Below are positions 1 to 9,930 of a stretch of 64,000 nucleotides of DNA, one piece after another. The position numbers and the translations under genes were made by a program. How positions within the stretch are numbered: the first letter of the stretch is position 1; the number at the start of each line of letters is the position of its first letter. Below the pieces are notes generated by a model that did not search any database, was not told the DNA's origin, and worked only from the letters and a program-made list of their open reading frames with translations. The stretch is from contig WRFE01000002.1 of NCBI GenBank assembly GCA_009778965.1, positions 1-64,000 of the forward strand, read 5' to 3'. This DNA comes from Candidatus Endomicrobium labiotermitis. Lineage in GTDB: Bacteria; Elusimicrobiota; Endomicrobiia; Endomicrobiales; Endomicrobiaceae.

Positions 1-3000
1 AAGTATCGGGAACTATTAATGCCTGAATATTATCACCTATTCCCCGTTTATCGGATTTTTTATTTATATATTCAAAAAGCGCCGCTTCTTTTGTTTTTAC
101 AGATTTTACCGCGTCATGTTTTGTAAATATGTCTTTAAAAGACATGTCAAACATGAGAGTATCGGCATATTCACGCTCATATTTCGCCTGCATTAATCCG
201 CTCTGGTTTTGCATAAAACCATAATGAGCCCCTTGCGAGGACGGCGAAAGCCAGGATTGGCTCTGCAATACATATCCTAAGAATTCAAAGCATTGCAGCA
301 ATACCAATTCTTTGGCATTATCGTCTAAATTTTTAGTTTTACTTTTTATTGAACTCATAAAAAGTAAGATGTCCTTATTTGCTTTAGATAATTTAAAATT
401 AGACGTTCTTATTTCCAAGGCAAGCTTTTCAATCTCGTCAAATGACGGAACGCTGATTTCTTTGGAATATGCTTTAAAAACAGAAGCTTTAGTTTTAAAC
501 GGAAGCATATTATACAAGTAGTGTAAAACAACATTTCCGGAAATAATAAAAGGCGCAAGTAAAACTACGGGAACAGCAAAAATTTGAAACGCAATCAGAG
601 GAAATGCTGAAAACGCGGAAAACACGCCGGCAAGGATCAGCCTTTCTTTCCAATGCTTTTTCCAGTCAAAGCCTTTGTGAGCCATAGAAAATATAATAGC
701 TCTGGTAAATATAAATACGGCAAGTCCGGCAATGCCAAGCCCGCTTAAAGCGCTGATCGTCAAAACAATGCTTCCAGCTATATCAAAAACTTTTGTCATT
801 TTGCTTGTTTTTAACGTATCTTTTATTTCTTGTTCTCTCTTGTTTTTAAGAAATGTCTTAGATAATACTTTAGAAAACAGTTTGCTGTCCGCGATAAAAC
901 TTGTTCCCGGAAGCATATATATCCATTCCCACAAAGGAGAACTTTTCGCGTATTCGCCTCCGAATACAGAGGCCTGGTGTCTCAAGTTTCCAAACATTAT
1001 ATCTAAAGTATTCCAGCTAATCGTAGATTTTTTCGGCTGGGCTTTATCAGGAATAATAATATTTCTAAAGCCATTCTGTTCTAAATATTTTTTTATGCCC
1101 GAAGACACCGTATCATAAAAAGTTATTCCTTTTTTTCTTGCTTTCAATTCACTTTCTAAAATTTTCATAAAATCGTTAAAATCTACGTCTACGCCGTATC
1201 TCTTAGCAATTCCAATAAAATCATCGAATTGTTTTCTGGCGACAGAATGCTCTTCAAAATTAGTAATCTTCTCTTCCGAAATTGTTGATTTTCGGTATTG
1301 ATAAAAATTTGCCAATCTGTCCGAAATCAGGTACGCCGAAATATCGGAGTATAATTCGTGCAGAGCGGCTTTTTCTTTATTTCTGACTTTAAAAAACAAT
1401 ATTCTTCTAAAAGTACTAAAGTTTTTTTCCTTAAGAATAATATGACCGAGTTCATGAGCTATTGTTTCAGGCAAATAATCCTGGACTTTCTCCCGCATAA
1501 AATATTCTTTCCCGAAAGATAAAGAAGCGTTGGCGTTATCATATTTTGCGTCAAACCTTGCGTTTAATATACGCTGATAAATCCTGCGGTTTTCCCCGCC
1601 GTGTATTTCAGGATGCTTTTCTGTCATAATAAGATAAACAGCCGAAATGTAAGACTGTAATATTTTATTTTGAAAATCCGTTCTCAAAATTTCGTTGCCA
1701 AAAGTCTTTTCCCATGAAAAGTTCTTAACTATCTTTTCGGCATCGGCAATAAGCGTCTCTCTGAGATTTTCTGGAACATGCTTATTTCTGCTTTTTAAAA
1801 GCGTATACGCATACAAACGGAGTTCAATATATTCACCGGATTTGATAATCTCCAGTAAGACTCTATCGTCTGACCTGTTATTCTTCATGGAAAGAGCTGA
1901 TATTTTCATATATTTGCGCAGTGCGGGCGATAATTTATTTTTTACATCATCTTCAAGAGAATCATATTTTGCCGCCAATGCATTATTTGTTAAATTTACT
2001 AAATACCCGGACTTGTGCCTCCAAGTCAGCTGCTCGGAAATAAATATCAATTTTTCGGCTATTTTATTAATTTCGTTTTTATTCTCAAGCAATTTAAACG
2101 CTTTCAATGCCGCCTTAAATCTTTTTTGTTCACCTTTAGACAAAGGATCATTATTGTTTTCAGCCACTGTTTCTTCAATATCAGCCAGACATCTTCGTAT
2201 ATCAATTGCCTGATACAAATAATTATTTTTTAAAAACACGGCAATTTTCGCGGCAAAAGTAACATTGAAAAATCTGTGCAATGTCATGCTGAAAAATAAT
2301 GCTGCAACCAGATATGAAAAACCAAATGCCGCAGATATGGCAAGAGGAACAGAGAAAAATAGTGATGAGAAGAATAAAATTCCGACTTTTTTAAAATTTT
2401 TGTTAAAATCATTGTTATGAGCCGCGGTAAAAATAAGACTTCTTGTAACAAAAAATGTTATAAGGACGGTAGCTGACGGAATATTAGAAAACACAGCCGC
2501 AGCAAATAATAAAGATGCCGCAATATCAATAAACTTCATAGCCGGTTTAAATGTTATAGCTTCGTCTATGATTTCTCCGGAAATATTTCTTAAAAACAAT
2601 TTTTTCAAAATCTTTTTAAAAATTGGAGTCTCCATTATAATGCTCGAAAACGGAACCGCATAAACCCATTCCCACAGAACAGCCGATTTTGCGTATTTGC
2701 GTCCAAAAATAGAAGCGTAAGGAATTGCGCTGTTGTCTTTAGGCAGGTTTATCTCAATAAGCTGGCTTCTGGTCGTATTTGCAAAAGATATTTGTATTTC
2801 TATACTGCCGTCGCTATTGCTTTTTACGCCGTTATTTACCGGGCGGTTGTATTCTCCGGAAAGATGCTCCTGAAGCAGAGCTTCGTCAATTTCACATATT
2901 TTATTTACGATTTCGTTTATAAACTGCCCGATATTCAACTTAGAATTTCTTTTTAACTCGTCATGCAAAAGAGTTTCCAAAATCTGGACAAACTGTTCCC

Positions 3001-4525
3001 GGCTTCCGCCCTGCGATATTACCTGCAAGGCCAACGCGAAAGAATCGGTTTTTAAACCGCTCAACAGTCTTTCATTATATATTTCATCGGCAATTTTAAC
3101 ATCTTGCGTAATTTTGGGAGTTATAACGGAATAACTTATTTTCTTTTCGTCAAATTCTTTTATTAACCCCTGTGTGTGAAAACCTCCGCAAACAACTACG
3201 CTTGTTCCGGGCATTTTGCTGTTAAATATATTCTTAGCGAAAATTTTGTCTCTGTCAATATTGGTTTCGTAATAATCTTTTAATAGAGCGTCGTATTTAT
3301 CCAATAAATGTATTTCTTGCGAATCCGTTGTTTGTTTCCAATAATATTTATAGTTTTCAATTCCGAATGCCGTTATGTATTTATAATCTTCCGAACCGAG
3401 TTTTGCCTGATAATAATCGCAAAAGTGTTCAAATAATTCGGAAATAATTACCGTAAACATTTCTTGTTCGCTTGCGCTTGCCTTAACCTGCAATGCTCTT
3501 AAAAGTTTTCTTTCGCTGTTTAAAAGGACTACGGGATTTATATTTGCGGAAGAGTTTTGCGCCTTTATAAAATTATCTAACTCTTTATGTTTTACTAAGT
3601 CTATAAAACCGTCCGCATTAAACTTTACAAGCTCTTTTATCAACTCTTCCGTATTGCCCGCTGAGTTTGTCTTATTTATAAATTCGGCATAAATTCCGTA
3701 AGGAAGTTTATTTTTTAATTCATTTAGAACCTCGGCAAGCTGGTTTTGAACAACTTTTACGTTTGTTTTTCTTAATCCTTTTGATGAATTTACAAAAATT
3801 GATATTTCGGAATAATCTTCGGCATTAACATCAAACCCTTTAATAACGCTTCCGTTTTTAGTTTCTTTTTTAGTATATGACAAAAGTCTTTTATAATAAT
3901 CAACGGAAGATATTTTGCCGTCGCGGTGTCTTTCGGAAAGCGCCGCCAGCCTGATGTTTAAAGCGCCGTAATTTTGTTTTTGTATTTTACCCAGAGCAAG
4001 AGAAAAAGAAGACAATATGTCTGCTATTTCAGATTGGGCCTCTGTAATCATCGAAAGCCTTTTTAAATTTGAGAGATGGACATCTCTGTCTTCTATACCT
4101 TTTAATTTCGCGCCTGCGTTATGCTTATAGGCATAATATTCGGCTCCGGTTAATTTTCCGCTTTCAAGCAGTCTTTCCGCAACGCTGCCTGAAAAACTTT
4201 TGTCTTTTATGGACATAAGCCAGCCCATATCAATATCGCCCTGCGCGCCTTCAAGATAAATATTATTTATTTTTAATTTGTCATCAAGGATTTTTATTAT
4301 GGAGCTTATATTTCTTTGTGTTTGAGGATGGCAGTGCAGATCCTGTATTATTATAATTTTCTTGGAAGAGTTGTAATTTTTATCCGCAGTTATAGCGCCG
4401 AAATCCGAAAATGTTAATGATGTTTTCACTTCGGACGCAGAACTGTCTTTGGGCGGAATACTGCCCAAAACGCTTGTTTCCAATAAAGCTATGGCTAATA
4501 GTATTGAAAGGCCTTTCCTGATCAT
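1..4525 (-). CDS. Very large exported protein, partial (runs off left edge; >1508 aa), TraB/ChaN-like N-terminal region, membrane segments, HExxH metallopeptidase-like motif
   Basis: Minus-strand frame starting ATG at 4525 (MIRKGLSILLAIALLETSVLGSIPPKDSS...). Same frame confirmed at ~4378 (NYNSSKKIIIIQDLHCHPQ), ~3199 (VVVCGGFHTQGLIKEF), ~2704, ~1489 (KVQDYLPETIAHELGHI), ~1000 and 58..2. Not in the ORF track because it has no stop inside the window. Confidence 0.85.
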   Translation of the reverse strand, partial: MIRKGLSILLAIALLETSVLGSIPPKDSSASEVKTSLTFSDFGAITADKNYNSSKKIIIIQDLHCHPQTQRNISSIIKILDDKLKINNIYLEGAQGDIDMGWLMSIKDKSFSGSVAERLLESGKLTGAEYYAYKHNAGAKLKGIEDRDVHLSNLKRLSMITEAQSEIADILSSFSLALGKIQKQNYGALNIRLAALSERHRDGKISSVDYYKRLLSYTKKETKNGSVIKGFDVNAEDYSEISIFVNSSKGLRKTNVKVVQNQLAEVLNELKNKLPYGIYAEFINKTNSAGNTEELIKELVKFNADGFIDLVKHKELDNFIKAQNSSANINPVVLLNSERKLLRALQVKASASEQEMFTVIISELFEHFCDYYQAKLGSEDYKYITAFGIENYKYYWKQTTDSQEIHLLDKYDALLKDYYETNIDRDKIFAKNIFNSKMPGTSVVVCGGFHTQGLIKEFDEKKISYSVITPKITQDVKIADEIYNERLLSGLKTDSFALALQVISQGGSREQFVQILETLLHDELKRNSKLNIGQFINEIVNKICEIDEALLQEHLSGEYNRPVNNGVKSNSDGSIEIQISFANTTRSQLIEINLPKDNSAIPYASIFGRKYAKSAVLWEWVYAVPFSSIIMETPIFKKILKKLFLRNISGEIIDEAITFKPAMKFIDIAASLLFAAAVFSNIPSATVLITFFVTRSLIFTAAHNNDFNKNFKKVGILFFSSLFFSVPLAISAAFGFSYLVAALFFSMTLHRFFNVTFAAKIAVFLKNNYLYQAIDIRRCLADIEETVAENNNDPLSKGEQKRFKAALKAFKLLENKNEINKIAEKLIFISEQLTWRHKSGYLVNLTNNALAAKYDSLEDDVKNKLSPALRKYMKISALSMKNNRSDDRVLLEIIKSGEYIELRLYAYTLLKSRNKHVPENLRETLIADAEKIVKNFSWEKTFGNEILRTDFQNKILQSYISAVYLIMTEKHPEIHGGENRRIYQRILNARFDAKYDNANASLSFGKEYFMREKVQDYLPETIAHELGHIILKEKNFSTFRRILFFKVRNKEKAALHELYSDISAYLISDRLANFYQYRKSTISEEKITNFEEHSVARKQFDDFIGIAKRYGVDVDFNDFMKILESELKARKKGITFYDTVSSGIKKYLEQNGFRNIIIPDKAQPKKSTISWNTLDIMFGNLRHQASVFGGEYAKSSPLWEWIYMLPGTSFIADSKLFSKVLSKTFLKNKREQEIKDTLKTSKMTKVFDIAGSIVLTISALSGLGIAGLAVFIFTRAIIFSMAHKGFDWKKHWKERLILAGVFSAFSAFPLIAFQIFAVPVVLLAPFIISGNVVLHYLYNMLPFKTKASVFKAYSKEISVPSFDEIEKLALEIRTSNFKLSKANKDILLFMSSIKSKTKNLDDNAKELVLLQCFEFLGYVLQSQSWLSPSSQGAHYGFMQNQSGLMQAKYEREYADTLMFDMSFKDIFTKHDAVKSVKTKEAALFEYINKKSDKRGIGDNIQALIVPDT

Positions 4526-4584
4526 GTTTATAGAATAACTCAATTTTGTTTATTTTTCAATAAATATTTGATAATATTTCCATT

Positions 4585-5334
4585 ATGGAAAAACAAGAAC
4601 TTTTCAAAAATTTTAAACAATATGTCCAGCATAATATTTTATCAAATTTTACTGATTTTGAATGTGAAAAATTTGCAATATATTTTGATGCTCTCAAAGA
4701 GTGGAACAACAAATTTAATTTAATCTCATTTAAAACGGATTTTGATTTAATTTACAGGCATTTTTGCGATTCTTTATACAGCGCTAAAGCTATTTTGGGA
4801 ATAAACCCTAATCTTTCAGCTTGCCGCATAGCAGATTTAGGCACAGGTTCCGGTATGCCCGGAATACCCGTAAAAATCGCATTGCCTGATATAAAACTTA
4901 CTCTTGTAGAATCAATAACAAAAAAATGTACTTTTTTGGAAGAAGCAAACAAAAGGCTTGGTTTTAATATTGAAGTATTAAACACACGGGCTGAAGAAAT
5001 AGGACAAAACCCTGCACATAGACAAAAATACGACTTTGTTTTATCGCGCGCTGTAAGCAAATTCTCCCCAAACCTTGAAATTTCTATTCCTTTGCTTAAA
5101 ATAGGAGGACATTTTTTAGTTCATAAAACTAAAAATTCCGTTGAAAGCAAAGAAGAAGGATTGGCTTCGGTAGAAAATGCTTTAAAACATTTGGGCGCAA
5201 AACTTGAAAAGATTATAGAGTACAAACTTCCTGAACAGGAATTAGATTATTGCCTGCTTATTTTTAAAAAATACAAAGACACACCCGCACAGTTTCCCAG
5301 AAAAACCGGAATCCCCGAAAAAAAACCGCTTTAA
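4585..5334 (+). CDS. rsmG: 16S rRNA (guanine527-N7)-methyltransferase RsmG/GidB
   Basis: FxxxLxxWNxxxNLIS..., ADLGTGSGMPGIPVKIALPD, LSRAV motifs of GidB. Confidence 0.93.
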   Translation: MEKQELFKNFKQYVQHNILSNFTDFECEKFAIYFDALKEWNNKFNLISFKTDFDLIYRHFCDSLYSAKAILGINPNLSACRIADLGTGSGMPGIPVKIALPDIKLTLVESITKKCTFLEEANKRLGFNIEVLNTRAEEIGQNPAHRQKYDFVLSRAVSKFSPNLEISIPLLKIGGHFLVHKTKNSVESKEEGLASVENALKHLGAKLEKIIEYKLPEQELDYCLLIFKKYKDTPAQFPRKTGIPEKKPL

Positions 5335-5490
5335 AACGGCAATTAACAATTAACAAAAATGAATATTTAATAATTTCCAAAAAAGAAAAAACTCCGATTT
5401 GATTGCGTAGCCCTCTAAATCCTATATTAGATTTGTCCAAAAGAGCTCATGCTACGTCCAATTCTCCATACATCTTACCTTCCGCCGTTC

Positions 5491-6129
5491 TTAAAACAGA
5501 TACAGTTTTATAAAAAAGTTGTAATTAAATCCCGATATGTCTCTGTAAATTTCCGTGCTGGCAACATTAAAATCGTCATAATTAAATTTTCCGTTAAACA
5601 TATATCCTATTTCAAAACCGACAGCTAAAAATTCTACAGGACTGAATTCCGCGCTGCCAGATATATTCGGCAAAACCTGCCAAGATACATCGGTTTTCTT
5701 TTTCCCGGTGGCAATTTCGGTATATTCAAAAGTGTTAAACGCCGTAAAAACTCCAGCGTAACCCGCAATCGCAAACATTTCATGAAGTTGTACTTTTATA
5801 TACAAATTCTCTGTAGTCGCGAAAATTTTTGAAGTAAGTTCTGCTTCGGGATCTACAAGGTGGTTTTTCCCGAATTGCGAATAGCCGAGCCTTATGCCCA
5901 AACTTATGTTGTCAGCCAAACCGAACATTCCTTCTTTGCCTAAGAAAAGATCTATTCCCCATACGCCTGCTTCCGCTTCGCTTCTGTTGTCCGGTACCGC
6001 TACTGAATTAAAATCAAACTCCGTAGTTCCCAAGATCTGTCCCCATCTTCCGACAATACCAAACTCGGCAAAAGATAACGATACACTAACTACGACAAAC
6101 ATAACCGTAAAAACTAATTTTTTAAACAT
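5491..6129 (-). CDS. Outer-membrane beta-barrel-like exported protein
   Basis: Signal peptide MFKKLVFTVMFVVVSVSLSFA; alternating aromatic beta strands; C-terminal FIKLYLF. Confidence 0.65.
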   Translation of the reverse strand: MFKKLVFTVMFVVVSVSLSFAEFGIVGRWGQILGTTEFDFNSVAVPDNRSEAEAGVWGIDLFLGKEGMFGLADNISLGIRLGYSQFGKNHLVDPEAELTSKIFATTENLYIKVQLHEMFAIAGYAGVFTAFNTFEYTEIATGKKKTDVSWQVLPNISGSAEFSPVEFLAVGFEIGYMFNGKFNYDDFNVASTEIYRDISGFNYNFFIKLYLF

Positions 6130-6419
6130 AGCATCTCCTTTTTTAACAACAATGCTCTACGGGTAATGATAAATAATTAAAATAATAATCAGGACTTTTG
6201 TTTTAATTTTGGAGCGCTCGTCAATTTCCATTTCAAACTCTAGAAGCCTTTTATCGTCTATACTGCTTGCCTGAGATAAAGGTATTTTATGAGCCCCCTG
6301 AAACTATTACATCAAATCTTGCTATACAAAATCAGTAATGCCGCTCTACGAAGAGGAGTGTCGTTTGCTTTGTTGTCATTCCAGAAATTCGTTATTGGAA
6401 ATCCACATTTGTATCGTCG

Positions 6420-8933
6420 TTAAAACTTATATATCGCCTGCAAACTTCCGCTTCCGCCTTGTCTTATTCCGCCGTAACCCTGCAAGCCTATGTCAAGCGT
6501 CAATGCTTCCGAAACGTTTACGCTTATGCCAAGTTCGCCTATTCCTGTTGCGCCTTTCAATTCCGGAGCGTCAATGTCTGCGCCGTATATTCTCGCTTGC
6601 GCTTTACCGTTGAACTCATAATCAAGATATGCGCTTGCGTATGGAGCAAAACCGCTCTTTATTTCACAATTCAAACGCCCGCCTATTCTTGTTCTCATTG
6701 AATTTGCCGCGTCAAACTCTACTTTGTCGCCCTCAATGGCTACGCTGTCCGCTCCCTGACTTGTATAAAACAGTTTGCCCGATACGTCAAGCCCTAACTT
6801 ATCGTTAAGTTTATGCAGCCAGCCTGCGCCTATATGCGCTCCGTAGTATATTGCCGAAGTTTCATAGTTTACATTGCTGTAACCTATAAAGTCCGCGCTG
6901 TTAAAATCCGTCTTTGTTGAGCCTGCGCGCAAAGAGCCTTCGCCATACCAAGCGTCGCTTATGTTATAATGTCCTAAAAAACCAAGCCCATAATAGTTGG
7001 TGCTTCCGTTTCCGTCAACAGACGCTACGGAATTAAAGCTGTTGAAACTGTCATAATTACCCCAGCCGCCTTCAACAAACGCGCCTGCCGTTATTTTTTC
7101 ATTCATCTTTTTTGCAAGTCCTGCCATTACTGAAAAACCGCTTACTTTAACGTTTGAGCCTGTTTTATATTCAGACCAGCCTCCGCCCATTGCGGCAAAT
7201 ATTGTTGTGCTTTCTGCGCTGCCTGCCGCCTGCATTAAGCTGCTTATGCCGTAGTTTGAAATAAAGTCAGACGCCTGATTAAGAAACGCAAGCCCAGCTA
7301 ACTGCCCCTCGCTTAACGCTTTGGGCTGCGGGTTATATATTTCGCTTGTTACTGTGGCAAAAAGGTTTAAGCCATCGCTGTAATCAAGTTCAAATTCAAA
7401 GATTTTTGATACGCCCTCAACGCCCAAAGCAGTGGTATTAACGCCTGTCGCAATAAGCCCGCCTGCCGTTGCGTCTATCAGCGTTACCGTGTCGCCAACA
7501 TTTATGGCAGATACGGAAGACCTTGGAGCGTCAACGCATACGCCGATTTTGCTGTTGGTAATATTTACCGCGTTGTCCACTATAAGCATTGTTCCGCCGT
7601 TGCCCATAGACGCGGGAATATAAAAGTTAAGGTTTTCAAAGTTATATATACCTTTGACTGTCAGTTCCGAGCGTACATTTAGCGTGTTTCCGGTGCGTGC
7701 GTCCATTAAGGGTATCGGAGTGAACATTCCATCGACGACAAATCCGCCGTAGATAAAAGACGCCGTTAAATCAGCATTAGCCCCGCTGCCGAGAGTGACT
7801 GTATTATGAGTAGCCTCGCCGATTCCCGTGGCATTGCCAACAATACTAATCCCGCCGTAAATATTGCCCGCTATCTTACTGTTGGAAATATTCACGGTAT
7901 TATAATTTGCCTCGGTAAGCGCGCCCGCGCCGTTAGAATCCGCATACCCTCCTAATACAAAACCGTTTACCGTGCCGCCGTTAATGATTACGCTGTTAGC
8001 GTTTGCTGTGGCTGAGCCGGCATTGTTGCTGCGTGCGTCCCCGCCGGTGACTGTATAGCTCACAGTGACGCCATTAGCGATGTTCACGCTGTTACTGTTT
8101 GCTTCAGCTGAGCCGGAGAGACTGTGGGCATTCCCGCCGGTGACAAGATGGTCCATCATACTGCCATTGGTGATGTTTACGCTGTTAGCGTTTGCTTTAG
8201 CTGAGCCAGAGGTGCAGGAGGCCTGCCCACCGGAAACATTCCAACCCACCTCGCTTCCATTGGTGATGTCCACGCTGTTCGTATTTGCTTCGGCTGAGCC
8301 AGAGCCATTGGAGGCCTGTCCGCCATAGACATAACTGCCCACAGTGCTGCTGTTAATGCTCACGCTGTTAGTATTTGCTTCTGCTGAGCTGCCGGAGGCG
8401 CTGTAGGCCTGCCCGCCATAGACATAATCACTCCCCGCACTGCTGTCAATTTTCACGCTGTTAGTGTTTGCTTCAGCTAAACCGGAGAGACTGTAGGCAT
8501 CCCCGCCGTAGACATAATTACTCACCGTACTTCCATTAGCGATATTCACGCTGTTATGGTTTGCCTCGGCTGAGTTTGAGTTGCTGTCGGCACGCCCGCC
8601 GTAAGCAGAACGCGCCGAGCTATTGTCAATAATTACGCTGTTATGATTTGCTGCGACTGAGCCGGAGGTGCTGTAGCTGCCACCACCGTAGACAGACCAG
8701 TTCACCACGCTGCCGTTAACGATACGAACCGTGTTGCTGTTTGGGTCTGCCAAAGCGGAAATTCCGTCCCAATAACCGTTTGGTAAGCTTCCGTTGCCGT
8801 AAACACTGTTCGCAATTGGTAACCCATCAATAATGATCGTCTGACCCGCAAAAGCAGGACGGACTTGTCCAGGAAGCCCTGCAAAACTGCATAAAAATGA
8901 TACGGCAACAAATAATGATAAAACTTTTTTCAT
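6420..8933 (-). CDS. Autotransporter-type surface protein: repetitive passenger plus C-terminal beta-barrel
   Basis: Signal peptide; ~9-10 repeats of ~31 aa (NSVNITNGSxVxxxVxGGxAxSxSGSAEAN); autotransporter-like barrel ending IYKF. Confidence 0.85.
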   Translation of the reverse strand: MKKVLSLFVAVSFLCSFAGLPGQVRPAFAGQTIIIDGLPIANSVYGNGSLPNGYWDGISALADPNSNTVRIVNGSVVNWSVYGGGSYSTSGSVAANHNSVIIDNSSARSAYGGRADSNSNSAEANHNSVNIANGSTVSNYVYGGDAYSLSGLAEANTNSVKIDSSAGSDYVYGGQAYSASGSSAEANTNSVSINSSTVGSYVYGGQASNGSGSAEANTNSVDITNGSEVGWNVSGGQASCTSGSAKANANSVNITNGSMMDHLVTGGNAHSLSGSAEANSNSVNIANGVTVSYTVTGGDARSNNAGSATANANSVIINGGTVNGFVLGGYADSNGAGALTEANYNTVNISNSKIAGNIYGGISIVGNATGIGEATHNTVTLGSGANADLTASFIYGGFVVDGMFTPIPLMDARTGNTLNVRSELTVKGIYNFENLNFYIPASMGNGGTMLIVDNAVNITNSKIGVCVDAPRSSVSAINVGDTVTLIDATAGGLIATGVNTTALGVEGVSKIFEFELDYSDGLNLFATVTSEIYNPQPKALSEGQLAGLAFLNQASDFISNYGISSLMQAAGSAESTTIFAAMGGGWSEYKTGSNVKVSGFSVMAGLAKKMNEKITAGAFVEGGWGNYDSFNSFNSVASVDGNGSTNYYGLGFLGHYNISDAWYGEGSLRAGSTKTDFNSADFIGYSNVNYETSAIYYGAHIGAGWLHKLNDKLGLDVSGKLFYTSQGADSVAIEGDKVEFDAANSMRTRIGGRLNCEIKSGFAPYASAYLDYEFNGKAQARIYGADIDAPELKGATGIGELGISVNVSEALTLDIGLQGYGGIRQGGSGSLQAIYKF

Positions 8934-8973
8934 ACATTTTTCTCCTTGCTGAGAGCTTCACAAGTTCTACTTG

Positions 8974-9207
8974 CTAATGCAACAGTTGAAGTAGTTTGTG
9001 AAACCTATCTTTTACCGATAATTTTGCCTGCTCTATTTCTACGGCTTTATGAATTTTCTGTTTTAATAATTTCTGCTGTTGCATGTTTATAAGATAATCG
9101 GCGACTTTTATATTGTTCTTAATTGTCGTATCAGTGATACGAGAATCGCTTTGCCGGGAAAATTTTTCGCAAATTGTTAAGCTATGATGATAAGGCTTAC
9201 TGTGTAT
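8974..9207 (-). pseudogene. Startless ORF fragment (77 aa, ...RITDTTIKNNIKVADYLINMQQQKLLKQKIHKAVEIEQAKLSVKDRFHKLLQLLH*)
   Basis: Coding-like fragment with no start; stop at 8974; family not recognised. Confidence 0.35.
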
Positions 9208-9426
9208 TTAATTAAAATTAATGGATAATATCTGTTGCAACCGCATCAAAAAACAATAATTTAGACATAATCGGCAGAACAGCTTTAAAAGATAATGAAC
9301 TTTAAAGTGCTGTATTTTTAAATAATTAGCAGTTTAGCACAGGAATAAATAATAAACCTGTTTAATTTTTTCTCGTATTTTCCAATTCCGCATACATATT
9401 ATTAATATTTGTATATTGAATTATTA

Positions 9427-9598
9427 AAATCTTATCATCAGAGAATTTGTGGAAGAGGCAATCAATTCATTATCCCGGTATAACAAAATTTTTTTAGATA
9501 GTTCAGCTAATATCTGGAAAGTATATGACTTGAATACGAGGCAGAGATTACAGAATTTAATTACTCCCGGCTTCTCTTTTCAAGAAAAGCTTAATTAA
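9427..9598 (+). pseudogene. C-terminal remnant of a serine recombinase/resolvase-like protein
   Basis: Translation REFVEEAINSLSRYNKIFLDSSANIWKVYDLNTRQRLQNLITPGFSFQEKLN* resembles the C-terminal tail of large serine recombinases (...RQRLQNLIFPEG...); in-frame stop just upstream. Confidence 0.5.
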
Positions 9599-9660
9599 AT
9601 CTTATTTGAGTTAAAAAGAGAAAGGCAGGTAGGCTTCAAGTCCCTTTTTGACAAAAGAAA

Positions 9661-9682
9661 AAACAAACCTGTTGGTTTGTTT
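9661..9682. terminator. Intrinsic terminator-like hairpin
   Basis: AAACAAACC-TGTT-GGTTTGTTT flanked by A and T tracts. Confidence 0.6.
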
Positions 9683-9688
9683 TTAATA

Positions 9689-9760
9689 AGCGGGCGATGG
9701 GACTTGAACCCACGACCTTCTCGTTGGCAACGAGACGTTCTACCACTGAACTACACCCGC
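9689..9760 (-). tRNA. tRNA-Gly(GCC)
   Basis: RC GCGGGTGTAGTTCAGTGGTAGAACGTCTCGTTGCCAACGAGAAGGTCGTGGGTTCAAGTCCCATCGCCCGCT; anticodon loop TTGCCAA. Confidence 0.93.
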
Positions 9761-9930
9761 ATTGTTATAATTACGAATTATTAATGACGAATTACGAATA
9801 AACGACAACAATTATTTTATTTAATAATTTTTTACGAACGATTTTGTATTTTTGCGACGGCGAAGTTTAGGAAAAACCTAAATGAGCCGAAGTATAAGAA
9901 AACAAAAATTCAAAAGCGGAAGTAAAAATA

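Noticed and set aside
312-2233. Plus-strand ORFs 312..521, 732..1118, 1695..2213 and 2015..2233
   Set aside because: They lie antisense to the continuous >4.5-kb minus-strand coding frame and show no recognisable motifs.
6131-6415. Possible gene remnant on the minus strand (FQGAHKIPLSQASSIDDKRLLEFEMEIDERS...)
   Set aside because: Short, bounded by stops and not recognised; cannot distinguish from chance open frame.
7900-8700. Regular ~90-bp repeats as a possible CRISPR array
   Set aside because: They translate in frame as ~31-aa degenerate passenger repeats of an autotransporter, without unique spacers or exact short repeats.
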